Source: Phycisphaerales bacterium (GTDB taxonomy: Bacteria > Planctomycetota > Phycisphaerae > UBA1845). Taken from it: a DNA stretch of 55,519 bases. The notes beneath the pieces were generated by a model. The model saw only the letters and a list, made by a program, of their open reading frames with translations, searched no databases and was not told the origin of the DNA. The translations under genes were made by a program, and so were the position numbers. Shown in pieces: positions 17,911 to 26,529 of this stretch. Every line of letters starts with the position of its first letter. The first letter of the stretch is position 1. Location: positions 3,564,551-3,620,069 of the forward strand of contig CP070691.1 in the NCBI GenBank assembly GCA_020353195.1, read 5' to 3'.

Positions 17911-18855
17911 ATGACTTGTCCGACCATCGATTCGCAGAATCGCCCGGCGCCTCAGAGGCGCGCGGCGACAAGCCTTGTCGCGACGGCGTTCGTTGTGTGG
18001 GCCGGCTGCGTCGCCGACGCGCGGGCCCAAGAAGAGAAGCTACCCGCGGGCGAGGCGGTCCTTGAGAAGTTCATTGAGGTCACGGGCGGGCGGGGAGCCT
18101 ACGAGAAGATCCGCAACCGCAAAGTCGAAGGCTCGCTGGAGTTCATGGGGGTGAAGGGCAAGAGAACCGCGTACGAGGCCGCACCCAACAAACGGTATGT
18201 CGTCATGGACATGGGAGAGTTCGGTCGCCAGCAGCAGGGTACGGACGGCGAAGTGGCGTGGGGCCTCAGCGACATGCAGGGCCCCATCGTCCCGGAGGGC
18301 GAGGAAAAGGACGTCAGCATCTGGTCCGCCACGTTCAACTTCCCATTGCATTGGAAGAAGCTGTACAAAAAGGTCGAGTGCGTCGGCACGGAAACGGTGC
18401 GGGACCAGCTTTGTTACAAGGTCGTCCTGACTCCTACGGTGGGAGATTCGCAGACTTCGTACTACGCGAAGGAAACGGGGCTGCTGCTGAGAACCGATAC
18501 CGTCATCGAGGGCCCGATGGGTGCGATGTCGATCGAGCAGTACGAGGAAAACTACAAGGAAGTCGACGGCGTCCTGATCGCGCACAAGATCACCCAGAAG
18601 TTCCCGATGGGCACGCAGGTGATCACTGTCGACAGCATAGAGAACAACGTGGACATGCCCAAGGACCGGTTTGACCCACCGCCGGAGGTCAGGGCGCAGC
18701 TGAAGGAATCAAAGAAGAGCCCGAAACCGGCGGCCGACAAAACGCCCGCTGACGCCAAGAAAACCAAGAAGCAGGAACAGGACAGCGCCGACAAGAAGAC
18801 CCCCGGCGAGAAGAAACCCCCGGATCAACGCGGAGGTGAGGACAAGAAGAAGTAG
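17911..18855 (+). CDS. Periplasmic LolA/LolB-like protein with Lys-rich tail
   Basis: A 314-residue exported protein. The signal peptide ends near DARAQEE. Residues 40-255 have the alternating beta pattern of the LolA/LolB or lipoprotein-sorting-like fold: VLEKFIEVTGGRGAYEKI, YVVMDMGEFGRQQQGTDG, VAWGLSDMQGP, YYAKETGLLLRTD, and VDGVLIAHKITQKFP. Proteins of this group bind hydrophobic ligands in the periplasm, but many are uncharacterised. The last 60 residues are low-complexity, rich in Lys, Pro and Glu. The ATG at 17911 is preceded by GGAGG at eight bases, better than a GTG at 17902 in the same frame. It stands alone between the antiporter and groES. The fold assignment is by pattern only, and function is unknown. 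Confidence 0.6.
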   Translation: MTCPTIDSQNRPAPQRRAATSLVATAFVVWAGCVADARAQEEKLPAGEAVLEKFIEVTGGRGAYEKIRNRKVEGSLEFMGVKGKRTAYEAAPNKRYVVMDMGEFGRQQQGTDGEVAWGLSDMQGPIVPEGEEKDVSIWSATFNFPLHWKKLYKKVECVGTETVRDQLCYKVVLTPTVGDSQTSYYAKETGLLLRTDTVIEGPMGAMSIEQYEENYKEVDGVLIAHKITQKFPMGTQVITVDSIENNVDMPKDRFDPPPEVRAQLKESKKSPKPAADKTPADAKKTKKQEQDSADKKTPGEKKPPDQRGGEDKKK

Positions 18856-19326
18856 GTGGACGCCGTCCTCACGAGGTACGAGGCCACTCGTGAGATCCGT
18901 GTCGCCGCGCCCGGCTTCGCTGCTGCCAAACTGGCAGGGCGGCGCCTTGCCCAGCCCTCATTTTGACAGTACGGCCACCGCCGGACCGGGACGGCCCGAC
19001 TCGGCACACCCGCAGGCGGAAAACGCAACCTTCATTATAAGAAGCAGTTACGACAATCCCCGTCACGTGGTCGGACGGCTCGACGGTTTGGCATCGCGGT
19101 TGCAATCGGTTGCATCACGGAAGCGACGGTGCCAGTGGCCCCGGCGTGCGTCAGCGCATGCCGGATACGGCGGGGAGTCTGGCCGGGCATCGACGTCACG
19201 CCGCCGGCGCTGAGGGCATGCACGCGCACGGTGCGGATCGTCGGGAGGCGGCGGCGCGAGTAGATGGATGACGGGTCCGGCGGGCGGCCGAACGCGCCGT
19301 CACGCGAGAAAGGAGTGCTGGCGGCT
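18856..19326. other. Intergenic region upstream of groES
   Basis: 471 bp without a credible gene. It contains TTGACA at 18963-18968 and TATAAG at 19036-19041, but 67 bases apart. On the minus strand TATAAT occurs near 19034-19039 with no gene behind it. I looked for the CIRCE operator (TTAGCACTC, nine bases, GAGTGCTAA) and found only a lone GAGTGCT half at 19314, so HrcA control is not supported. Confidence 0.5.
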
Positions 19327-19623
19327 ATGGCAAAGCAGAAGCTCAGGCCTTTGGGCGAGAAGGTCATCGTCAAGCGACTGGAGGCGGAGGAGACCACCAC
19401 GGGAGGGATTGTCCTGCCGGACACGGCCAAGGAGAAGCCCAAGCGGGGCATCGTACAGTCGGTGGGCAGCGGGCGCCTGCTCGACACCGGCGACCGAAGC
19501 CAGATGCAGGTGAAGAAGAACGACGAGGTGCTCTTCAGCAGTTATGCCGGCACGGAGATCAAGATCGGCGGCGAAGAATTCCTCATCATGGACGAATCGG
19601 ACGTCCTGGCCATTATTACGTAG
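19327..19623 (+). CDS. groES: Co-chaperonin GroES
   Basis: The 98-residue cytosolic co-chaperonin forms the heptameric lid on GroEL. The sequence has the expected order: [33 protein letters not shown] (mobile loop), then [44 protein letters not shown]. The open frame begins at 19264, but the ATG at 19327 gives the canonical start, with AAAGGAG eleven bases upstream. It precedes groEL by 94 bp and is very likely cotranscribed with it. A tail residue run IIT replaces the more common I-V/I-A ending. Secure. Confidence 0.96.
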   Translation: MAKQKLRPLGEKVIVKRLEAEETTTGGIVLPDTAKEKPKRGIVQSVGSGRLLDTGDRSQMQVKKNDEVLFSSYAGTEIKIGGEEFLIMDESDVLAIIT

Positions 19624-19717
19624 TGCGATTCTGAGATTGTGAGGCAGGCTTGCCGGCCTGTCACCCGACCGGGTGGAAAGTCGGTCCCACACCGCTTTTA
19701 CGGAGAGGTATCGAAAC

Positions 19718-21397
<1,680 letters not shown>

Positions 21398-21398
21398 A

Positions 21399-21510
21399 GC
21401 CGAACCGTCCGCCGAAAGCGGATAAGGGACCGGCCAAGAACAGCACCGAACCGCGACCGTAAGGGAGCGGCCAAAAACAGAACCGAGCCGCAACCGTAAG
21501 GGAGCGGCTC
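21399..21510 (+). repeat. Dispersed palindromic repeat array, three units
   Basis: Units at 21399-21434 (degenerate), 21449-21472 and 21485-21510. The core is CCGCGACCGTAAGGGAGCGG. The last unit has perfectly complementary ends GAGCCGC and GCGGCTC. Spacers are short and A-rich (AAAAACAGAACC). The same core recurs at 23424-23572, 35713-35772 (reverse orientation) and 41315-41335. Confidence 0.8.
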
Positions 21511-21805
21511 AGGTAAAAACCTGACGAGACACTCGCAGGCCGGCCTTGGTCCGCCGCGAGTCATCAGCGCTCTCGGGAGCAGCATCGTCGAACGAAACGA
21601 CGACGCTGCTCCCGCTCATATGCAAGGGACGTGTCACGCGGTTGCACGGCTACTGACTGCCGTGCGGCAAACCGCCGGCATCTGATTTGCCTGGCAATCG
21701 CTTGGCCCGGCGGAAAGGCAAGCCGTCAGGCCCGGCACGCGAAAGCAGCGCGTTCTGCCAGCGTAACACCGTGCTCCTCCCACGATCGGGATACATACAC
21801 GCCGG

Positions 21806-21834
21806 TTGGAGCGCAGCCGCGATCACATTATAAT
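21806..21834 (+). promoter_or_regulatory. Probable promoter of gcvPB
   Basis: TTGGAG at 21806-21811, 17 bases, then a perfect TATAAT at 21829-21834. The predicted transcript would have a 5' leader of about 125 nt. This is one of the better promoter matches in the window. Confidence 0.55.
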
Positions 21835-21966
21835 CCCGCCAATGACCGTCGCGGGACGTTCGCCCGGGTGCAAGACGAAGGTGGGATCCGCCAGTCATCC
21901 GGTCGAAGAAAGGTTGAAGACCTCAGCCCATAGCGACATCAACGCCCGGAAAGCGTATGAAGCCAC

Positions 21967-23415
21967 ATGATCACCGACGAGCCGTTACTGTTTGAGATCA
22001 CTTCGCCCGGCCAGACGGCGGCGTCGCTGCCGAAGTCCGACGTGCCGGCCGTCGACCGCGAGAAGGCGATTCCGAAGGCACTGCTGGCCGACGAACCGCC
22101 GCCGTTGCCCGAGATCGGCGAAACGGACCTCGTTCGACATTACACCGCGCTGGCCCATCGCCTCTTCAGCATCGACCAGCAGTTCTACCCGCTGGGCAGC
22201 TGCACGATGAAATACAACCCGCGCGTCAACGAGCGGGCAGCAGCACTGTCAGGCTGCAGCGACTTGCATCCGTACCAGCGCGATGAGGACGCGCAGGGCC
22301 TCCTGGAGATGCTGTACCGCCTCAGCACCGACCTGGCGGAGATCGCCGGCCTGGCCGAAGTCACGCTGCAGCCGGCTGCCGGTGCCCACGGGGAGATGAC
22401 CGGTCTGCTGATCATCAACGCGTATCACCGCGACCACGGCCACCGCCGTGCGAAAGTGCTGACGCCCGACACTGCACACGGCACGAACCCGGCCACGTGC
22501 GTCATGTGCGGCAACACGTTGGTGACCGTGAGATCCCTGCCGGACGGGCGGGTCGATCTGGACGACCTGCGAAGTAAGGTCGACGGCGACACGTCGGCGC
22601 TGATGATCACCGATCCCAACACGTGTGGCAAGTTCGACGATCAGATCGGCGTCATCGCGGACATCCTGCACGCAGCCGGGGCTCAGATGTACCTCGACGG
22701 CGCGAACATGAATGCGGTTCTCGGGGTCACCCGGCCCGGTGATTTCGGCATCGACGTGATGCACTACAACCCCCACAAGACGTTCGGCACGCCGCACGGG
22801 TGTGGGGGCCCCGGTTCGGGGCCGGTGGCCGTAGCCGAGCATCTGCGCCCGTTCCTGCCTACGCCAGTTGTGATGCGCCGGGACGACGGCACGTACGGAT
22901 GGAACCACGATCGACCCAAGTCGATCGGCAAGGTACGTTCGTTCTACGGGCAGATTGGCGTGCTCGTGCGTGCCTACGCCTACATCCGTTCGCTCGGGCA
23001 CGACGGGTTGAGGAACGTAGCCGAGAAGTCGGTGTTGGCCGCCAACTACGTCGCCGCCCGGATCAAGGATCGGTATCCGATGCCCTATCCAGGGCCCTAC
23101 GCCCACGAGTTCATCACCGTGCCCGAGTTCGACCGCCTGGGCATCCGCGAAGTCGATTTTGCCAAGCGCCTGCTCGACTACAACATTCATCCGCCCACCA
23201 TGAGCTGGCCGATCCATCACTGCCTCATGATCGAACCCACCGAGACCGAATCGAAGCGTACGCTTGACGCGTTCTGCGATGCGCTGCTGGCGATAGCCGA
23301 CGAGGCCCAAACCGATCCGGAAACCGTCCGCAGCGCGCCGCATACCATGCCCGTGGGCCGGCTTGACGAAGTGGCGGCGAATCGCAAACCGGTAGTGACG
23401 TGGCACAGCGAATAG
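21967..23415 (+). CDS. gcvPB: Glycine dehydrogenase (decarboxylating), subunit 2
   Basis: The 482-residue C-terminal subunit of the two-subunit P protein of the glycine cleavage system. It uses pyridoxal phosphate to decarboxylate glycine and pass the aminomethyl group to the lipoyl arm of H protein. The PLP lysine lies in NPHKTFGTPHGCGGPGSGPV. Other conserved parts are FYPLGSCTMKYNPR, LQPAAGAHGE, TPDTAHGTNPATC, and LDGANMNAVLG. Length and content fit GcvPB rather than the fused P protein. The partner subunit gcvPA and the gcvT and gcvH genes are not in the window. The adjacent downstream lipoyl ligase fits the need for lipoylated H protein. The ATG has only a weak ribosome binding site. Confidence 0.95.
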   Translation: MITDEPLLFEITSPGQTAASLPKSDVPAVDREKAIPKALLADEPPPLPEIGETDLVRHYTALAHRLFSIDQQFYPLGSCTMKYNPRVNERAAALSGCSDLHPYQRDEDAQGLLEMLYRLSTDLAEIAGLAEVTLQPAAGAHGEMTGLLIINAYHRDHGHRRAKVLTPDTAHGTNPATCVMCGNTLVTVRSLPDGRVDLDDLRSKVDGDTSALMITDPNTCGKFDDQIGVIADILHAAGAQMYLDGANMNAVLGVTRPGDFGIDVMHYNPHKTFGTPHGCGGPGSGPVAVAEHLRPFLPTPVVMRRDDGTYGWNHDRPKSIGKVRSFYGQIGVLVRAYAYIRSLGHDGLRNVAEKSVLAANYVAARIKDRYPMPYPGPYAHEFITVPEFDRLGIREVDFAKRLLDYNIHPPTMSWPIHHCLMIEPTETESKRTLDAFCDALLAIADEAQTDPETVRSAPHTMPVGRLDEVAANRKPVVTWHSE

Positions 23416-23423
23416 AAAAAACC

Positions 23424-23572
23424 GAGCCGCGACCGTAAGGGAGCGGCCCACGCAAAAAAAGCGGCGCATTGAAACGAGCCGCGACCGTAAGGGAGCGGCC
23501 CACAGGAGTACAGAACCGCGACCGTAAGGGAGCGGCCCAGAGGAGTGCAGAACCGCGACCGGAAGGGGGCGG
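23424..23572 (+). repeat. Dispersed palindromic repeat array, four units
   Basis: Units at 23424-23448, 23476-23500, 23514-23537 and 23551-23572, separated by short spacers such as CACAGGAGTACAGAA and CAGAGGAGTGCAGAA. The fourth unit is degenerate (CCGGAAGGGGGCGG). The array starts nine bases after the gcvPB stop and ends 48 bp before the ligase start, so it sits inside a possible transcript. Confidence 0.85.
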
Positions 23573-23620
23573 TTGACTTCGGGAAAGCAGGGCTTCGACT
23601 CGACCGTTGAATCATCTCCG

Positions 23621-24361
23621 ATGGACATCCGCGTCATTCATGACGGTGCCCACGACGGGCCGACGAACATGGCCCGGGACGAGGCGCTGCTGGAACGCGT
23701 CGGTGCCGGTGCGGCCCCGCCGACCCTGCGGTTGTACCAATGGGACTCGCCGACCATCTCGCTCGGCTACTTTCAGGAATATGCCGATTACGAGATGCTC
23801 GATCCGCCCGCGGGCAACCTGCCCGTCGTGCGCCGCCAGACCGGCGGCGGGGCCATCCTGCACGACCGCGAGTTGACCTATTGCCTTGTCTTGCCCGCCC
23901 GGCACGACATGATCCGGCACGGGGCGACGCGACTTTATGAGATCGCCCATGACGCGCTGATTGCGTGTTTGAGCGACGCCGGCGTGCACGCACGCCGCAG
24001 CGGCCAGACCGACGGGTCCACCCCGACCCGCGGACCGTTCTTCTGCTTCGCCCGACGGCATTGCCTCGACGTGTTGGCCGGTGACGACAAACTGGCTGGC
24101 AGCGCCCAGCGCAGGACCCGGCGGGCTGTCCTTCAACACGGCTCCATCATGTTCGAGCGCCGGTTCGAGCAGCAGCCCACCGCCGCGATCCGCCGGATGC
24201 TGCCGATGTCAGTGGACGACTTCGCCCGACACTGGGTGATCGCCCTCGGTGACGTCACCGGCATGCGCTTCGAGATCGGCGCCTGGGCCGGCGCCGAGCT
24301 TGCATTGGCCGCCGAACTGACCGCCAAATACACCGGCGACGAATGGACCCGCAAGCGGTGA
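23621..24361 (+). CDS. Lipoate-protein ligase/octanoyltransferase family protein (LplA/LipM-like)
   Basis: A 246-residue cytosolic BPL/LplA-fold enzyme that would attach lipoyl or octanoyl groups to target lysines. Visible motifs are LYQWDSPTISLGYFQ, the ligand-binding loop VVRRQTGGGAILHDRELTYC, and LAGSAQRRTRRAVLQHGSIMF, in which the conserved lysine of LplA-type proteins appears in DDKLAGSAQ. The open frame reaches back to 23573, but the ATG at 23621 is where homologous sequence begins (MDIRVIHDG). Placement just after gcvPB suggests modification of glycine cleavage H protein. LplA and LipM cannot be separated by eye. Its 3' end from about 23988 is duplicated at 26164-26365. Confidence 0.82.
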   Translation: MDIRVIHDGAHDGPTNMARDEALLERVGAGAAPPTLRLYQWDSPTISLGYFQEYADYEMLDPPAGNLPVVRRQTGGGAILHDRELTYCLVLPARHDMIRHGATRLYEIAHDALIACLSDAGVHARRSGQTDGSTPTRGPFFCFARRHCLDVLAGDDKLAGSAQRRTRRAVLQHGSIMFERRFEQQPTAAIRRMLPMSVDDFARHWVIALGDVTGMRFEIGAWAGAELALAAELTAKYTGDEWTRKR

Positions 24362-24433
24362 CGCGGGCCGCAGCGGAACTGCTGCGGTCCCGGCGACCTC
24401 GCCGGCCGAGCACGGGTCCGGCGCAATAAAAGC

Positions 24434-24469
24434 GCCCATGCACCCGTGAGTCGTCGTGGGTGCATGGGC
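24434..24469. terminator. Hairpin terminator between convergent genes (copy 1)
   Basis: Perfect 12-bp stem, GCCCATGCACCC pairing with GGGTGCATGGGC, around a 12-base loop. It lies between the ligase stop and the stop of the convergent DUF4382 gene A. There is no U-rich tail on either strand. A small GCGC stem at 24421-24435 precedes it. Confidence 0.6.
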
Positions 24470-24525
24470 AGCCTGAGTACGAGAGTTCGTTCCCAACGCC
24501 GCAAGGAGGCGTCGCCTCTCACCGG

Positions 24526-25719
24526 CTACGGTTCAGGCAACTTCGTCAGAGTAACGTCGACGCCCTCGGTGGTCTGGCCCGTGGTGACCGCGATCCCGGT
24601 CAGTTCCGCCTCTTCGAAGCCGGCGGCCCAGAACTCGAGTCGATATTCCCCGGCCTCCAGCCCACTCACCGTGTATGCCCCATTGGCATTGGACGCAGTC
24701 GTCGTCACTTCGATATCGGCGTCGTCATAGGCCGTCACCGACACGCCGTGCACGGGGTCCAGCCCGTTGGTGCCAACTTCGGTCACCACGCCCGAGATGC
24801 TGCCCGCTCCGTCCATCTCGGTCAAGCGCAACCCCAGCCACGGCGTGAATGTGAACTCGCGGATTTCACCCGGGCCGTTGATCTCGCCGCCGGGCACCGG
24901 CTTGAACGTCCGGCTCATGTCCACGTCGAGCAGAAGCGTCTTCTCATGGCCTGGCCAGACGTCGAACCATAGGTGCAGATCAATGTCGGAGTTTTCGCCG
25001 CTGGGGACGCGAAGCGGGAATACGCGACCGTCGGTATCGCCATCCTCCTCCGGGATCAGCGTAATCCAACCTTCCGTAACGGTCACCCTCATCTGGTTGT
25101 ACTCGCCAGCGGGAATCTGGACGTCGGCAAGCAGATCGGTCCGGCCGTCCCGAAGTTTGACCAGGTCGAAGGACATCTCGCCCTCATAAACCGTGATCCA
25201 CGGCGTATCCTGAGAATCACCATCGCCGTCGAACACCTGGCCGTCGTCGCCACCGTTGGTGTCGGCGTCGTCCAAGCCGTTCGTGTCAACGTCGTACAAG
25301 CCGTTCGTGTCAGCGTCGTCCAAGCCGTTCGTGTCAACGTCGTGCAAGCCGTTCGTATCGGCGTCGTCGCCGCCGCCCTCTTCCAGGATGTTCATGTCGA
25401 CATCGCCGGCGTAGCTCGTGATCATATGCACTTCCACGCGGGTAATCGTAACCAGGGCTTCCGCGATGAACTCGAACGGGTACGGCTTGTCGGTGATGAG
25501 CACCTTGAGCTGACCGGTCGCCTCATCGTCGGTGTCGACGTCGTCCGTCGTGTCGTCGTCGGTGCCGTCGGTGGCGCCGCCTGTCGTATCGCGATCCTCT
25601 ACCCCGGGCCACCAATCCGGCAGATTCATGTCGCAGCCCACCACAAAGCAGCCCACGACAAAAGCGCACAGGGTCGCGCAGACCCAGACCATGATGTTCC
25701 GATCGATTCTGGTTTTCAT
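24526..25719 (-). CDS. DUF4382 lipoprotein with carboxypeptidase-regulatory-like domain, paralog A
   Basis: A 397-residue predicted lipoprotein. The N terminus MKTRIDRNIMVWVCATLC is followed by FVVGCFVVGC, a doubled lipobox-like sequence; the paralog has it once. An Asp/Thr-rich linker (35-65) leads to a DUF4382 domain (TGQLKVLITDKPYPFEFIAEALVTITRVEVH, then WITVYEGEMSFDLVKLRDGRTDLLA, and YNQMRVTVTEG). An 8-residue repeat (DADTNGLY/DVDTNGLD) interrupts this domain near residues 118-155. Residues 310-390 are a CarboxypepD_reg-like beta-sandwich (GSISGVVTEVG ... GAYTVSGLEAGEYRLEFWA). DUF4382 proteins are cell-surface proteins of unknown function. The ATG is preceded by AAAGGA. It lies convergent to the ligase and divergent from the clpB remnant. 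Confidence 0.8.
   Translation of the reverse strand: MKTRIDRNIMVWVCATLCAFVVGCFVVGCDMNLPDWWPGVEDRDTTGGATDGTDDDTTDDVDTDDEATGQLKVLITDKPYPFEFIAEALVTITRVEVHMITSYAGDVDMNILEEGGGDDADTNGLHDVDTNGLDDADTNGLYDVDTNGLDDADTNGGDDGQVFDGDGDSQDTPWITVYEGEMSFDLVKLRDGRTDLLADVQIPAGEYNQMRVTVTEGWITLIPEEDGDTDGRVFPLRVPSGENSDIDLHLWFDVWPGHEKTLLLDVDMSRTFKPVPGGEINGPGEIREFTFTPWLGLRLTEMDGAGSISGVVTEVGTNGLDPVHGVSVTAYDDADIEVTTTASNANGAYTVSGLEAGEYRLEFWAAGFEEAELTGIAVTTGQTTEGVDVTLTKLPEP
25253..25368 (-). repeat. 24-bp tandem repeat in DUF4382 gene A
   Basis: About five units of 24 bp encode the 8-residue motif D-[AV]-D-T-N-G-L-x. Unit pairs differ by only one or two bases. The equivalent place in paralog B has only degenerate traces, so the array has expanded or contracted since the duplication. 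Confidence 0.75.
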
Positions 25720-26124
25720 GTGCGGTGATCCTTTGCTACTGAGTCCGGGAACGTTCCAGTTTCTCCGCTTACCACAGATCAGCTACGTCTCGAATCCATC
25801 ACCAACGCGGCCAATACGAAGTCCCCTGGATCCCCGCTAGCATCGCAAAGGAACGCTGAACTGCCCTGCACGAAGTTAGTATCGACCGGTGGTACGTGTG
25901 CATCCAGCCGTAGTTGACAGAACCGCAGTCCGGTCAGTGAGCGCAGGGTCGCGGGCCCTCTGCCGGGCTCTGCGGACGCTGCCAGAATGACAGTGTGCCA
26001 GGAGGGCGATCCGTTTGTAATTGCCGCATCCATAATAAGTTACGCACGCCATCTCTTGGTGCACGCCGTGCTCGGTACGAAGGATGGGCGCTGATTACGC
26101 GACGCCTGAAGGACCGATAAGCCA
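25720..26124. other. Duplicated intergenic region upstream of DUF4382 gene A
   Basis: 405 bp. The first part is a strongly conserved leader of the DUF4382 gene (25724-25785). The rest is a decayed copy of the region upstream of clpB (27871-28210), including AAGGATGGGCG and GATTACGCGACGCC near its right end. The AT-rich promoter seen before clpB is not preserved here; only CATAATAAGTTACG remains at about 26030. Confidence 0.65.
25724..25785 (-). promoter_or_regulatory. Conserved leader of DUF4382 gene A
   Basis: A 62-nt segment directly before the start codon is identical to the paralog leader at 27809-27870 except for one base, whereas sequence further upstream has diverged heavily. It reads AGCTGATCTGTGG at its upstream end and carries the AAAGGA ribosome binding site at its downstream end. 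It may be the 5' untranslated region with a regulatory or stability role; this is inferred from conservation only. Confidence 0.5.
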
Positions 26125-26163
26125 ATGCGCGGCGGCCAATTCACGATCAAGGCAGCGGAGGCT
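26125..26163 (+). pseudogene. clpB 5' fragment (duplication scar)
   Basis: Encodes MRGGQFTIKAAEA, matching the first 13 residues of the intact ClpB ([13 protein letters not shown]) at 28211. Upstream sequence also matches the clpB leader. After codon 13 the sequence switches to the ligase 3' end in a different frame. It cannot make ClpB. A 64-residue frame continues from this ATG, but I see no reason to think it is functional. Confidence 0.75.
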
Positions 26164-26365
26164 GCGCGCACACCGCGGCGGCCAGACCGACGGGTCCGGC
26201 CCGGCCCGCGGGCCGTTCTTCCGCTTCGCCCGACGCTGGGTGATCGCCCTTGGCGGCGTCTCCGGCTTGCGATGCGAGATCGGCGCCTGGACCGGCGCCG
26301 AGCTTGGATTGGCCGCTGAACTGACCGCCAAGTACACCGGCGACGAATGGACCCGCAAGCGGTGA
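26164..26365 (+). pseudogene. Lipoyl ligase 3' fragment with internal deletion (duplication scar)
   Basis: Matches the last part of the ligase gene: GQTDG and RGPFF are followed directly by WVIALGG and end AAELTAKYTGDEWTRKR, the same as the intact gene. Relative to the intact gene 174 bp (58 codons, in frame) are missing. The deletion ends coincide with an 11-base direct repeat CTTCGCCCGAC, present at 24046-24056 and 24220-24230 in the intact copy and once at 26224-26234 here. The catalytic N-terminal part is absent. Confidence 0.78.
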
Positions 26366-26437
26366 CGCGGACCGCAGCGGAACTGCCGCGGCTCCGGCGA
26401 CCTCGCCGGCCAGGCACGGGGCCGGCGCAATAAAAGC

Positions 26438-26473
26438 GCCCATGCACCCGCAAATCGTCGCGAGTGCATGGGC
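26438..26473. terminator. Hairpin terminator between convergent genes (copy 2)
   Basis: Stem GCCCATGCAC with GTGCATGGGC, extended by CGC pairing with GCG after a one-base bulge. It is the duplicate of the hairpin at 24434-24469; the outer stem is retained while the loop has changed. Confidence 0.55.
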
Positions 26474-26529
26474 AGCCTGAGTAAGATAGTTCATTCCGAA
26501 CGCCGCAAAGAGGCGTCGCCTCTGATCGG

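Larger units (their letters stand above)
21398..21966. other. Intergenic region between groEL and gcvPB
   Basis: 569 bp. The first 115 bp hold the dispersed palindromic repeat. The remainder contains a good promoter at 21806-21834 and a leader of about 125 nt. I looked for a glycine riboswitch in the leader and could not recognise its conserved core. Confidence 0.55.
23988..26163. repeat. Tandem duplication, copy 1
   Basis: About 2.18 kb comprising the 3' part of the lipoyl ligase gene, a hairpin terminator, DUF4382 gene A, its upstream region, and a 13-codon piece of the clpB start. The same order recurs at 26164-28249. Similarity continues through coding and non-coding parts, with many point differences in the non-coding parts, so the event is not recent. 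Confidence 0.82.

Noticed and set aside
19300..19330. CIRCE operator before groES
   Set aside because: Only a single GAGTGCT half-site is present; the opposite half nine bases upstream is missing.
21841..21966. Glycine riboswitch in the gcvPB leader
   Set aside because: The leader length is plausible, but I could not find the conserved aptamer core or a paired tandem arrangement.
23424..23572. Possible CRISPR array
   Set aside because: Units are palindromic and imperfect, spacers are only about 13-27 bp and similar to one another, the same unit occurs singly elsewhere, and no cas gene is present.
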